Shown: positions 26,052 to 34,793 of the stretch, piece after piece
Numbering within the stretch: the first letter of the stretch is position 1
How the letters are laid out: each line of letters begins with the position of its first letter
Notes under the pieces: model-generated
The model's database searches: none
The model's input: only the letters and a program-made list of their open reading frames with translations
Told to the model about the DNA's origin: nothing
DNA from: Geobacter sp. UBA5730
GTDB lineage: Bacteria; Desulfobacterota; Desulfuromonadia; Geobacterales; Pseudopelobacteraceae
Direction: 5' to 3'
Assembly (NCBI GenBank): GCA_002419465.1
Contig: DIGE01000019.1
Span: 50,700 to 114,699 of the forward strand
DNA: 64,000 bases
Position numbers and translations under genes: made by a program

Positions 26052-27758
26052 TCAGTCGTCTGCCACCGTGACCCGCAACACCTCTTCCAGAGAGGTAACC
26101 CCCTCCTTCAGCTTGGTAAGGCCGGACTGGCGCATGGTCTTGACACCGAGCCGCATCGACTCGCGTTTGATCTCGGCAGTGTTGGCACCGTTGAGGATCA
26201 ACTCCCGAATCGGATCCAGCATTGGCATGACCTGGTAAAAACCGACCCGTCCCTTGTAGCCGGTGTTGCTGCAAACCGAGCACCCCTTGCCCCGGTAGCA
26301 GACAAAGTCGTTCGCTTGCTCAGCCGGTACACCGGCCTCTATCAAGGCCTGCACCGGGATATCTTCCTTCTCCTTGCACTCACTGCAAACCCGACGGGCC
26401 AGACGCTGGGCAGTGATCAGGTTAACGGCCGAGGCCACCAGAAACGGCTCGATGCCCATGTTCAGCAGACGGTTGATGGTGGCCGGGGCATCGTTGGTGT
26501 GCAGCGTGGAGAGCACCATGTGGCCGGTCAAGGCCGCCTTGACGGCGATCTCGGCGGTTTCAAAATCCCGGATCTCACCGATCATGATAATGTCCGGGTC
26601 CTGCCGCAGGAAGGAACGCAGGGCAGCGGCAAAGTTGAGGCCGATATCCTCATGCATCTGCACCTGGTTGATACCGGCAAAGTTGAACTCCACCGGGTCC
26701 TCGGCGGTGGAAATATTTTCAGTTACCTTGTTCAGCTCCGACAAAGCCGAATAAAGTGAAACCGTCTTGCCAGAGCCGGTGGGCCCGGTCACCAGCACCA
26801 TGCCGAACGGTTTATGAATCTCCCGCTTAAAGTGGGCCAGCGCCTCAGGCTCATAGCCCAGCTTGGTCATGTCCAGCTGCAGATTGCTCTTGTCCAGCAG
26901 CCGCATGACGATCTTTTCGCCAAACAGGGTAGGCAGGACTGAAACCCGGTAGTCCATATCCTTGCCCCCACCCAGCTTGATCTTGATCCGGCCATCCTGG
27001 GGCAGACGCCGTTCGGCAATATCCAGTTCCGCCATGATCTTGATCCGCGAGGTAATTGCGTTCTTGAGCTTCATGGGCGGCTTCATCACTTCATACAGCA
27101 CACCATCGATCCGGTAGCGCACCCGGAAGGTTTTTTCATAGGGTTCCACATGGATATCACTGGCTTTTTTACGGATCGCATCCATCAGGATCAGGTTGAC
27201 CAGTTTGACCACCGGAGCATCTTCAGTGGCTTTTTCCAATGAGGAGACATCAACCGTCTCCTCGGTATCCACCAGCTCCAGGTCCTCCATATCCAGATTG
27301 TCCATCACATCTGCCAGAGAGGCGGACTGGTCGTAATACTTGTCGATCGCCCCCCTGATGTCGGACTCCGAAGCCACGACCATCTCCACGTTATAGCTGG
27401 TCATGAACTTGATGTCTTCGATGGCAAACAGGTTGGAGGGATCGCTGACTGCAACAATCAGGGTGGACCCGGCCCGGTTAACCGGCACCAGGTTGTACTT
27501 CTGAACCACTTCGGGGGGGATGATCTTGACCACGGCCGGGTCAATCTCGTATTCGTTCAGACTGATGGTGGGGACACCGTATTGACGTGAAAGGAAGGAA
27601 ACAAGGTCATGCTCACTGATCAAGCCCTGCTTGATCAGGATCGAACCTAACTTGCTCTGGCCACCAGACATTTTCTGTTCTTGCAGGGCGCCGGTCAACT
27701 GTTCCCGCGTAATCAGGCTGTTTTTAACCAGAATTTCGCCCAGGCGGCTTGTCTGCAT
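26052..27758 (-). CDS. pilB: Type IV pilus extension ATPase PilB
   Basis: The 568-residue ATPase powers pilus assembly. It has an N-terminal MshEN/GspE-N domain (RLGEILVKNSLITREQL at the start), Walker A TGPTGSGKT, DPDIIMIGEIRDFETAEIA, LSTLHTNDAPATINRL and the tetracysteine zinc site CSEC with CSVC (RKGKGCSVCSNTGYKGR-type). I use ATG 27758, behind GGGAG, rather than a TTG 15 bases upstream. It is the first of three PilB/GspE-type ATPases in the window and the one in the canonical pilus cluster. Confidence 0.95.
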   Translation of the reverse strand: MQTSRLGEILVKNSLITREQLTGALQEQKMSGGQSKLGSILIKQGLISEHDLVSFLSRQYGVPTISLNEYEIDPAVVKIIPPEVVQKYNLVPVNRAGSTLIVAVSDPSNLFAIEDIKFMTSYNVEMVVASESDIRGAIDKYYDQSASLADVMDNLDMEDLELVDTEETVDVSSLEKATEDAPVVKLVNLILMDAIRKKASDIHVEPYEKTFRVRYRIDGVLYEVMKPPMKLKNAITSRIKIMAELDIAERRLPQDGRIKIKLGGGKDMDYRVSVLPTLFGEKIVMRLLDKSNLQLDMTKLGYEPEALAHFKREIHKPFGMVLVTGPTGSGKTVSLYSALSELNKVTENISTAEDPVEFNFAGINQVQMHEDIGLNFAAALRSFLRQDPDIIMIGEIRDFETAEIAVKAALTGHMVLSTLHTNDAPATINRLLNMGIEPFLVASAVNLITAQRLARRVCSECKEKEDIPVQALIEAGVPAEQANDFVCYRGKGCSVCSNTGYKGRVGFYQVMPMLDPIRELILNGANTAEIKRESMRLGVKTMRQSGLTKLKEGVTSLEEVLRVTVADD

Positions 27759-27812
27759 AACACTCCCGTTCAACCCTGCAATAAATGGTGTTTGTCTGAC
27801 ACGCGGCCAATA

Positions 27813-27842
27813 ATAGTACTGGCCTCACCACCCTGCTGTCAA
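27813..27842 (-). promoter_or_regulatory. Candidate promoter of pilB
   Basis: On the minus strand TTGACA (27842-27837), an 18-base spacer and TACTAT (27818-27813). It overlaps the aroE stop codon and lies about 55 bases upstream of the pilB ATG, making it a plausible start for the pil cluster transcript. Confidence 0.5.
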
Positions 27843-28708
27843 GAAATTGGTGGCCTGTGTAGTTTTCTCAGGGCAGCATACATCAAATCTGGCGGTGGCA
27901 TAACGCCTGTCCAAAGTTGAAACGCCAGCTCCCCCTGGGCCACCAGCATCCCCTGGCCATCACAGACCAGCAGGCCACGCTGACGGGCCTGCTGCACCAA
28001 GGGTGAGATGACCGGCCCGTAGACCATGTCGTAGACTTTAGCAGTATCAGGCAGGAGTGCAAGCTCAAGCCCGTCAATTTCTTCGCCGTGCAGACCAAGA
28101 GAGGTGGCATTGATCAGCAGGTCCGTCTCAGGCAACAGATCAACCAACGCATCAAACCCGGCAGCTTTCAGCAGTTGCCCCGAACCATGCGCCTGCAACT
28201 CTTCCACCAGCGACTGCGCCGTAGCCTGGATCCGGCTCACGACCGTAATCCGTGCCACACCAGCTGTTGCAAGCGCTGCCACGGCCCCTCGGGCAGCCCC
28301 GCCCGCCCCCAGCACCACAATCTTCACCCCCGCTACCCGGCAGTCCAGCTCCCGTTCCAACGCAACCACGAGTCCGGCACCATCGGTATTGTAACCGATC
28401 AGACGTCCTGCCCGGTTGAGCACGGTATTAACCGCGCCAGCCTGAAACGCCTCAGGCGATAATTCATCCAAAAGCGGCATCACAGCGATCTTGTGGGGGA
28501 TGGTCACATTCCAGCCGTCCACTCCCAAGGCTCGCATACCCTGCACTGCCTGGACCAGGCGTTCCGGCGGCACGGCAAAAGGCACATAGACACTATCCAG
28601 GCCAAGGGACCGGAAGGCGGCGTTCTGCATCAGCGGTGACCGGGAGTGGTCCACCGGCCAGCCGATGATCCCATAGACCTTGGTGGTACCACGAATCAAC
28701 TCCTTCAT
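27839..28708 (-). CDS. aroE: Shikimate dehydrogenase
   Basis: AroE reduces 3-dehydroshikimate with NADPH in aromatic amino acid synthesis. The 289-residue protein has the substrate site WPVDHSRSPLMQNAAF (17-32), the catalytic lysine in NVTIPHKIAVM, NTDGAGLV and the nucleotide-binding GAGGAARGAVAAL. Its ATG overlaps the stop of the DUF2723 gene (ATGA). Confidence 0.95.
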   Translation of the reverse strand: MKELIRGTTKVYGIIGWPVDHSRSPLMQNAAFRSLGLDSVYVPFAVPPERLVQAVQGMRALGVDGWNVTIPHKIAVMPLLDELSPEAFQAGAVNTVLNRAGRLIGYNTDGAGLVVALERELDCRVAGVKIVVLGAGGAARGAVAALATAGVARITVVSRIQATAQSLVEELQAHGSGQLLKAAGFDALVDLLPETDLLINATSLGLHGEEIDGLELALLPDTAKVYDMVYGPVISPLVQQARQRGLLVCDGQGMLVAQGELAFQLWTGVMPPPDLMYAALRKLHRPPIS

Positions 28709-30588
28709 TGCCCCTCTCCCTCTGTCTGTCCTGCCAGCTTATATCGTGATCGAAGCTGTGCAAGATGTTCCTGCCAGGCCGGCACCATCTGCTGAACCTG
28801 GGTCAGCATCACTGCCGCCCGCCCCTGTTGTCCCTTACCTGCTGCAACCTCAGCAGCTTGTAGCAGGGAGTGGGCCACAATCATCACCGCCTTTTCCGAG
28901 TCCTGGTCAATGTGCCAGCCAGGATTCATAACGAAACGATGCAGCACCTGAGTATCCCAGATCGCTCCACCATCCTCCAGCATCGCAGCACCCTTTCCTC
29001 CGGGCAACCTGAACACCATACCCAGCGGAGCTGGTTGTTCTGCTGGCCAGGACAGTGATTGCCGGGTGGAATAATCCATCAGCACCGGCCGTTCGACTTG
29101 TAACCGGCTTGCAAGCCGGGCAAAGGCCAGCTCGGCCGGCATCCCTTCCGGACGAACAGCAGCAAACACCGGCTTCAGCCGCGGCAGTTCCTGTTGGTAC
29201 CAGCCAAAGACCAAGTGGGGGATGTGGGGCAGATCCAGATCCTCCCGCATCCGCTCCACTCGTTGCAGATACCAGAGCGGAAAGGCGCCACTATCCCCCC
29301 AGGTAAACAGGACCGCCTGTTCCGGCAACGTCCGCAGAGAATTTACCGCATAATCCTGGGCACTATAATTCCGCTGCTGATCATTGGCACGGTAGTTTAC
29401 AACCATCTGAAAGGCCGGGATCAGCAGGGAAAACAGCGTCAGCAGCACCATGTGCAAACAACCATACTGCTCTGGACACTCCGCTGCCGAAACACCCCGG
29501 GCAATCGCAGTAAACAGCCCAACGCCGATCAACACAGCCGCCAACAGATAGAGTGGGGTGTAAAACTCCTCGGTTAAAAAAATTGATTCCGGCTGCGGGT
29601 TGAAAAAACCTGCGATTACCACCAAAAAACTGAGTAGCGCCGCACCCGCGGACAGGATAAAGGGACGCTGGCTCTGCCAGCAGGCCACCAGACCGATCGC
29701 CAGAAACAACAGGCCGGTCCAGCCAAATTCATGGGGAATCGAAAAGGCGGACAACTGTTTCAGCAGCAGGGCCAGATCACGCCCGTGGGATTCCTCAGGA
29801 TAGCCTTGCCGGAGCACGTGCCACAAAAAACGGGATAAGCTGCTGGGATCACCCCAATTCTGCTGCGTGGCTGCAGCCGCCCGCAGTGGCAGGTAGAGCT
29901 GCACCGCGCCACCTGTTACGGCACAGGCCATGGTCAGCAGCAGCTCCCGTATCCGCAGCAGCATCCGCGGTTTGGTAAACAGGATAAACACCAGCCAGGC
30001 CGGTACCAGCAGGACAATAGTCTGATGGGCGCCACTGGCCAGGCCGGCCAGAAATCCAACGCCGTACCACCAGGCAGGCTGTTCGTCACCGGCCTGCAAA
30101 TCCTCCCGCCAGCGCAGCAAAAACAGGAAGGTAAGTGCCACCAGAAAGGCCAGCAGGGGATAAGGCTTGTCGTGATTGGTCTGCAGCCAAAGTCGTGGCG
30201 ATGTTGCAAACAGTAACGCACCGGCCAGGGCAGCTCCATTGCGGGCAACCGTAACAAAGCGGGCATCACCAGCACAGGAAAGGTGGGCCACCAGCCGCCT
30301 GACCAGCAGAAACGCTCCTACACAGGCCAGGGCAGCACTAAAGGCGGTGGCCAGATTTACTCGAAAGGCGATTGAGCCAAACGGTAACCAGGTAAACGGC
30401 TTGGCAAACAGTAAAAACAGGGGATAACCTGGCGAATGGGCCGAACCCAGACCGTGAATGGCGGTGAGAAACTCACCGCTGTCGTAGAAGGTGACAGAAG
30501 GCGCCAGGGTGGTCAGGTAAAGCCCGAAAGGAAGCAGCCAGGCTGCCAAAAGCCAGGGGCTAATCCAGCTATTGACGGGTCGTTTCAC
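28705..30588 (-). CDS. DUF2723-family multispanning membrane protein
   Basis: The product is about 627 residues with roughly ten hydrophobic segments in the first 430 residues and a soluble C-terminal third. The N-terminus has TLAPSVTFYDSGEFLTA and LGSAHSPGYPLFLL, the DUF2723 hallmark that resembles the DD/DE catalytic loop of GT-C protein O-mannosyltransferases. I prefer a GTG start at 30588, which overlaps the previous stop (GTGA) and has AGGGA upstream; an ATG 25 codons earlier reads through the neighbouring gene. A lipid-linked glycosyl transfer role in the inner membrane is inferred, not shown. Confidence 0.85.
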   Translation of the reverse strand: MKRPVNSWISPWLLAAWLLPFGLYLTTLAPSVTFYDSGEFLTAIHGLGSAHSPGYPLFLLFAKPFTWLPFGSIAFRVNLATAFSAALACVGAFLLVRRLVAHLSCAGDARFVTVARNGAALAGALLFATSPRLWLQTNHDKPYPLLAFLVALTFLFLLRWREDLQAGDEQPAWWYGVGFLAGLASGAHQTIVLLVPAWLVFILFTKPRMLLRIRELLLTMACAVTGGAVQLYLPLRAAAATQQNWGDPSSLSRFLWHVLRQGYPEESHGRDLALLLKQLSAFSIPHEFGWTGLLFLAIGLVACWQSQRPFILSAGAALLSFLVVIAGFFNPQPESIFLTEEFYTPLYLLAAVLIGVGLFTAIARGVSAAECPEQYGCLHMVLLTLFSLLIPAFQMVVNYRANDQQRNYSAQDYAVNSLRTLPEQAVLFTWGDSGAFPLWYLQRVERMREDLDLPHIPHLVFGWYQQELPRLKPVFAAVRPEGMPAELAFARLASRLQVERPVLMDYSTRQSLSWPAEQPAPLGMVFRLPGGKGAAMLEDGGAIWDTQVLHRFVMNPGWHIDQDSEKAVMIVAHSLLQAAEVAAGKGQQGRAAVMLTQVQQMVPAWQEHLAQLRSRYKLAGQTEGEGQ

Positions 30589-31604
30589 TGTCCGGTTCCC
30601 TGAACTGTGGCCTGAGTGCGCAAACGGCTCAAAGAGATGCCGCCCGACCAGAGGTAATAGCATCCGACTAGAATCACAGGGAAAAATCCGACACCATGCA
30701 CGACCAGGGCGATGCTGACCGCCTGGGCATCCGGTAGCCGGAAGGCCACCAAACCGGTATAGCAGGCGACATGGAAGGTACCAATGTACCCCGGTGCGGC
30801 CGGCACCATCACGGCAAAAACCAGCAACACCATGATAAAAAAGGAGGCGGTCAAGGGTAACTGGATACTGAACCCCCTCAAAACCAGATCAATCGACAGA
30901 GTGGCGGTCAGCCAGATCAAGGCTGATGAAACCACCATCAACAGCAGGTTGCCGACAGAGAAGGTCAGACGCAGTCCTGACAGGAAAGAACCGGCCAGTG
31001 GAATCAGACGGTCCCCAAGCCGTTGCGGAAAGGGCCGCATCAACAGTGCCAGCAACCTCAACGTCTGCATCGGGCGCGCCTTGAGCAGCAGAAGCACGAG
31101 CACGACGCAGAGGTACACCGACAGGGTGGTGACACCGGCAGCCCGCAGCATGACCGCTGCCTGATCCATGCCGGGGGGAAGCTGCAGGTTCACCAGCACC
31201 AACAGCAGCATCACCATCACCGACAGGCCGTCCAGCATCCGGTCAATCACCAGGGATGCGAACACCGATCCCACCTTCAGCTGCTCCCGTTCAGCCAGCA
31301 CCCAGGCCCGTACAAACTCTCCCAAACGGGCCGGAAAGAGATTATTTGCCATATAGCCGATAACGACAGCCGGATACAGTGAACCAAGAGGCAGTGGACG
31401 TTCGTGGAGCAACAGTAACCGCCACCGTACCGCCCGCAGCCAATAACTGACAAAGGTTGCCGCAACAGCAGCCGCCAGATAGCGCCAATCAAGGCGCTGC
31501 AAAGCATCCACCAGCTGCCGGCCATCGATTTTACGCAGTAACAGCCCTAAAAACAGCATGCTTACGCCGGCACCGAGCCACAACATCAGGGTGGAACGTT
31601 TCAT
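30585..31604 (-). CDS. Lysylphosphatidylglycerol synthase-like / AglD flippase-like membrane protein
   Basis: The 339-residue protein has about eight hydrophobic segments and the UPF0104/flippase-like signatures: RLDWRYLAAAVAATFVSYWLRAVRWRLLL near 38-66, YMANNLFPARLGEFVRAWVLAE near 90-112, SVFASLVIDRMLDG, and PAAPGYIGTFHVACY near 275. Members include the membrane part of MprF and archaeal AglD. Coupling with DUF2723 suggests movement or modification of a lipid-linked sugar. Overlaps ribF (ATGA). Confidence 0.85.
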   Translation of the reverse strand: MKRSTLMLWLGAGVSMLFLGLLLRKIDGRQLVDALQRLDWRYLAAAVAATFVSYWLRAVRWRLLLLHERPLPLGSLYPAVVIGYMANNLFPARLGEFVRAWVLAEREQLKVGSVFASLVIDRMLDGLSVMVMLLLVLVNLQLPPGMDQAAVMLRAAGVTTLSVYLCVVLVLLLLKARPMQTLRLLALLMRPFPQRLGDRLIPLAGSFLSGLRLTFSVGNLLLMVVSSALIWLTATLSIDLVLRGFSIQLPLTASFFIMVLLVFAVMVPAAPGYIGTFHVACYTGLVAFRLPDAQAVSIALVVHGVGFFPVILVGCYYLWSGGISLSRLRTQATVQGTGQ

Positions 31605-32548
31605 GGCGTCTGCCTCAATGGCAGGCCGGCAGCAAGCAACGCCCTGGCTGCCGTCACGTCACGGCTGATCTGTTCCTTGAGCGCCCCAACATCGGGAAAA
31701 CGGGTCACCCCCCGCAGCCGTGCGACGAACTGAAGAGCAATCTCCTGTCCGTACAACGGGGCATTGAAGTCAAACAAGAAAGCCTCGATGGTCCGGCCCC
31801 CGCCATCAAAGGTGGGGTTGCTGCCGATACTACAGGCCCCCATATGCAGCTCACCCAACGCTTCGACCCAGACCGCATAGACCCCGTCAGCAGGGATTAA
31901 CAGGTTGTCAGTAATGATATTGGCCGTAGGAAATCCCAACGAACGACCGATCTCACGCCCATGGATCACCCGGCCGCTGATCCGGTGGCAACGTCCCAGC
32001 ATCGGCACCACCGCCGCCACCTCGCCAGCCTGTACTAACCGGCGCACCTCGCTGCTACTAAAAATCAGCTCCCCCTCCCCTACCGGTTCCAGAACCTCCA
32101 ACACAAAACCCAACTCATCAGCCAACCGGGACAATAACCGTTCATTGCCCTCCCTGCCACGGCCAAAGGCGTAATCATGGCCAATCACCAGGTGACGCAT
32201 ACCCAGCCCCGCCACTAAAATTTCGCGCACGAATCGTTCAGCGCTAACGGACGCAAAGCTACTCGTAAAGGGGATCACTACCAACAGATCCAGATCACTT
32301 TCCGCAATCAGCGCCCGTTTCTGGGCCGCAGAGGTAATCAGCAGAGGTGCGCGGGAGGGATGAATGATCTGCAGCGGATGGGGGTCAAAAGTTACCGCCA
32401 CAGAGGTAGCTGCTTCGGCATGGGCATACTGGTGGATACGACGAAATATCTCACGGTGGCCCCGATGGACCCCGTCGAAATTGCCGATGCTCACGACAGA
32501 GCGCTCGGCAAACGGACGACTGAAATCGGCAGTGGTTATGATTCGCAT
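31601..32548 (-). CDS. ribF: Bifunctional riboflavin kinase/FAD synthetase
   Basis: RibF makes FMN and then FAD. The 315-residue protein has the FAD synthetase nucleotidyl motif VVSIGNFDGVHRGH (16-29), VIGHDYAFGRGREG near 125 and, in the C-terminal flavokinase half, GRVIHGREIGRSLGFPTANI and DGVYAVWV. I use ATG 32548 (MRIITTADFS); alternatives 27 or 75 bases upstream lack family similarity, though none has a clear ribosome site. Confidence 0.93.
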   Translation of the reverse strand: MRIITTADFSRPFAERSVVSIGNFDGVHRGHREIFRRIHQYAHAEAATSVAVTFDPHPLQIIHPSRAPLLITSAAQKRALIAESDLDLLVVIPFTSSFASVSAERFVREILVAGLGMRHLVIGHDYAFGRGREGNERLLSRLADELGFVLEVLEPVGEGELIFSSSEVRRLVQAGEVAAVVPMLGRCHRISGRVIHGREIGRSLGFPTANIITDNLLIPADGVYAVWVEALGELHMGACSIGSNPTFDGGGRTIEAFLFDFNAPLYGQEIALQFVARLRGVTRFPDVGALKEQISRDVTAARALLAAGLPLRQTP

Positions 32549-32597
32549 GGCGCCATGGTTATGGCATACTTTCATGGACCAGACAACCCTTGATCCC

Positions 32598-32627
32598 TTG
32601 ACAAACCAGCCTCCTGGGTTCAATAAT
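32598..32627 (+). promoter_or_regulatory. Candidate sigma70 promoter of nadB
   Basis: TTGACA (32598-32603), 18-base spacer, AATAAT (32622-32627; five of six matches). The start would give about 35 bases of leader, with GGAG seven bases before the nadB ATG. Confidence 0.6.
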
Positions 32628-32668
32628 CACCACCTGCGCGTATACACAATTTTTCACTGGAGTCACCC

Positions 32669-34279
32669 ATGATCATCGAAAGTGATTTTCTGGTCATCGG
32701 CAGCGGTATTGCCGGACTTTCCTTTGCCTTGCAGGCTGCAGACCACGGCCGGGTCGCCATTGTCACCAAACGGGAGATTGCCGAATCCGCCACCAGATAT
32801 GCCCAAGGCGGCATCGCCTCGGTCTTTTCAACCGAAGACTCCTTTGACGCCCACATCCAAGATACCATGGTGGCTGGTGCCGGCATCTGCCACGAGGATG
32901 TGGTGCGGATGGTCGTGGAGGAAGGCCCGCACACCATCCGTAACCTGATCGAATGGGGGGTCAAGTTTACCACCAGTACCACAGGGGGCGAATACGACCT
33001 GACCCGCGAGGGTGGCCACAGCGCCCGCCGGATTCTGCACGCGGAAGACATCACCGGCCGCGAAATCGAACGGGCACTGGTAGAGGCAGCCCGCCTGCAT
33101 CCCAACATCCAGGTATTTGAGTATCATATCGCCATCGACCTGATCACCTGTGCCAAAATTGCCCGCCAGCCGGTGACTGATAACTGCTGTGTCGGTGCCC
33201 ACGTGCTCGACATCAAGGGGGACAAGGTGTTGACCTTTGCCTCCCGCACCACCCTGCTGGCCAGCGGCGGCGCCGGCAAGGTCTACCTGTACACCTGCAA
33301 CCCTGATGTGGCCTCCGGCGATGGTGTGGCCATGGCTTACCGGGCCGGTGCCACCGTTGCCAACATGGAGTTCATGCAGTTTCACCCCACCACCCTGTTC
33401 CATCCCCATGCCAAGTCGTTCCTGATCTCCGAGGCGGTCCGGGGCGAGGGTGCAATCCTGCGCCGCCGGGACGGCACCGCCTTCATGGAGAAGTACCATC
33501 CCTTGAAGGACCTGGCACCACGTGACATTGTGGCTCGGGCCATTGACAACGAGATGAAGACCCATGGTGATGACTGTGTCTACCTGGACATCACCCACGA
33601 ACCTGCCGATTTTGTCCGCAGCCGTTTTCCCAACATTTATCAGACCTGCATGGAATTTGGCCTGGACATGACCCGCGAATGGCTGCCGGTGGTACCGGCT
33701 GCCCACTATCTCTGCGGAGGCGTCAAGGTCAATACCGATGGCGAAACCGACCTGCCAGGTCTCTATGCCATTGGCGAGGTGGCCTTCACCGGCCTGCATG
33801 GGGCCAACCGTCTGGCCAGCAACTCGCTGCTGGAGGCTGCGGTCTATGCCGGCCGCGCCGCCCGGCATGCCACGACAACACTCTCGCAGCGCGCTGCCGC
33901 CAACAAGCGTGAAACCATCCCGGAATGGGATTCCGGCACTGCCACAAACAGCGATGAAATGGTGGTGGTCTCCCAAAACTGGGATGAGATCCGACGCTTC
34001 ATGTGGAACTATGTCGGGATTGTGCGTTCCACCAAGCGGCTGGAACGGGCCATGCGGCGGATCAGACTGATCCAGGAGGAGATCCATGAGTACTACTGGA
34101 ACTTCACGATCACCTCAGACCTGATCGAACTACGCAACATCGCCACGGTGGCGGAGCTGATCGTTACCTGTGCCCAGATGCGCAAGGAATCACGCGGCCT
34201 GCACTATACCATCGACTACCCGGACCAGAACGGCACGAACTGGCAACGGGATACCATCATCAAGAAGCAGTTCCCCTGA
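32669..34279 (+). CDS. nadB: L-aspartate oxidase
   Basis: NadB oxidises L-aspartate to iminoaspartate, the first step of NAD synthesis; in anaerobes fumarate can accept the electrons. The 536-residue flavoprotein has the FAD-binding GSGIAGLSFALQAADHG (11-27), the covalent-type succinate dehydrogenase family segment ARYAQGGIASVF, HFHPT-like FMQFHPTTLFHP near 232, and LAS-NSLLEA near 385. The gene is led by its own promoter and followed by the chorismate mutase gene seven bases on. Confidence 0.96.
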   Translation: MIIESDFLVIGSGIAGLSFALQAADHGRVAIVTKREIAESATRYAQGGIASVFSTEDSFDAHIQDTMVAGAGICHEDVVRMVVEEGPHTIRNLIEWGVKFTTSTTGGEYDLTREGGHSARRILHAEDITGREIERALVEAARLHPNIQVFEYHIAIDLITCAKIARQPVTDNCCVGAHVLDIKGDKVLTFASRTTLLASGGAGKVYLYTCNPDVASGDGVAMAYRAGATVANMEFMQFHPTTLFHPHAKSFLISEAVRGEGAILRRRDGTAFMEKYHPLKDLAPRDIVARAIDNEMKTHGDDCVYLDITHEPADFVRSRFPNIYQTCMEFGLDMTREWLPVVPAAHYLCGGVKVNTDGETDLPGLYAIGEVAFTGLHGANRLASNSLLEAAVYAGRAARHATTTLSQRAAANKRETIPEWDSGTATNSDEMVVVSQNWDEIRRFMWNYVGIVRSTKRLERAMRRIRLIQEEIHEYYWNFTITSDLIELRNIATVAELIVTCAQMRKESRGLHYTIDYPDQNGTNWQRDTIIKKQFP

Positions 34280-34286
34280 GGTTTCC

Positions 34287-34580
34287 ATGGATATTGCAGC
34301 ACTGCGACAACGGATTGATCTGCTGGACGATGTACTGCTGAGAATATTCAACGAACGGGCTCGTCTGGCCCTTGAGATCGGCCACCTCAAAAAGGGACTG
34401 GACCTGCCGGTCTTTGATCCCGGCCGTGAGAAGCGAATATTTGCTCGCATGAAGGCGGACAACCCCGGTCCTCTGGATGATGGTGCCATTGTCAGGCTTT
34501 TTGAACGGGTTATAGATGAATCCCGCCGTCTGGAGCGGATTATGACAACGGAAGAAACAGAGGATGGACCACACCAATGA
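34287..34580 (+). CDS. Chorismate mutase, AroQ class
   Basis: The 97-residue all-helical protein matches AroQ chorismate mutases: MDIAALRQRIDLLDDVLLRIFNERARLALEIGHLK with the conserved R-x2-ID-x2-D pattern and the Arg/Lys of helix 1, then PVFDPGREKRIFARM and the C-terminal helix with RLFERVIDESRRLE. It converts chorismate to prephenate for Phe and Tyr. Its stop overlaps the next ATG (ATGA), and that neighbour is a DAHP synthase regulatory domain, so the pair may form an allosteric unit. Confidence 0.9.
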   Translation: MDIAALRQRIDLLDDVLLRIFNERARLALEIGHLKKGLDLPVFDPGREKRIFARMKADNPGPLDDGAIVRLFERVIDESRRLERIMTTEETEDGPHQ

Positions 34581-34786
34581 TCGTTATCATGAAAAAAAAT
34601 GCCCCTGACGAATCCCTGGACTTTGTCAAGGAGTACCTGATCAGCCGCAACTTCGACATTCATCAGTCCACTGGAGCCAATCGCACCATCATCGGAGTGA
34701 TCGGCAACACACAATCCCTGGATGACGCAACGATTGCCCGGCTACCCGATGTTCACCAGGTAGTCAGAATCAAACCGGAACACTGA
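34577..34786 (+). CDS. Stand-alone DAHP synthase N-terminal ferredoxin-like regulatory domain
   Basis: The 69-residue protein reads like the first 70 residues of type I-beta DAHP synthases: MIVIMKKNAP, a helix with SLDFVKEYLISRNFDIHQS, then NRTIIGVIGNTQSLD and a final strand VHQVVRIKP. In Thermotoga DAHP synthase this ferredoxin-like domain binds Tyr/Phe and shuts off the barrel. Here no barrel follows; the next gene is unrelated and starts eight bases later. It is translationally coupled to chorismate mutase. It may act in trans on a DAHP synthase encoded elsewhere or on the mutase. It is not a frameshift remnant that I can detect, since no barrel coding sequence follows in any frame. Confidence 0.75.
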   Translation: MIVIMKKNAPDESLDFVKEYLISRNFDIHQSTGANRTIIGVIGNTQSLDDATIARLPDVHQVVRIKPEH

Positions 34787-34793
34787 TCAGACC

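Noticed and set aside
32828..34087. 419-residue frame antisense to nadB
   Set aside because: nadB is certain on the opposite strand; the product is Gly/Val/Asp/His-rich without family motifs, typical of antisense shadows.
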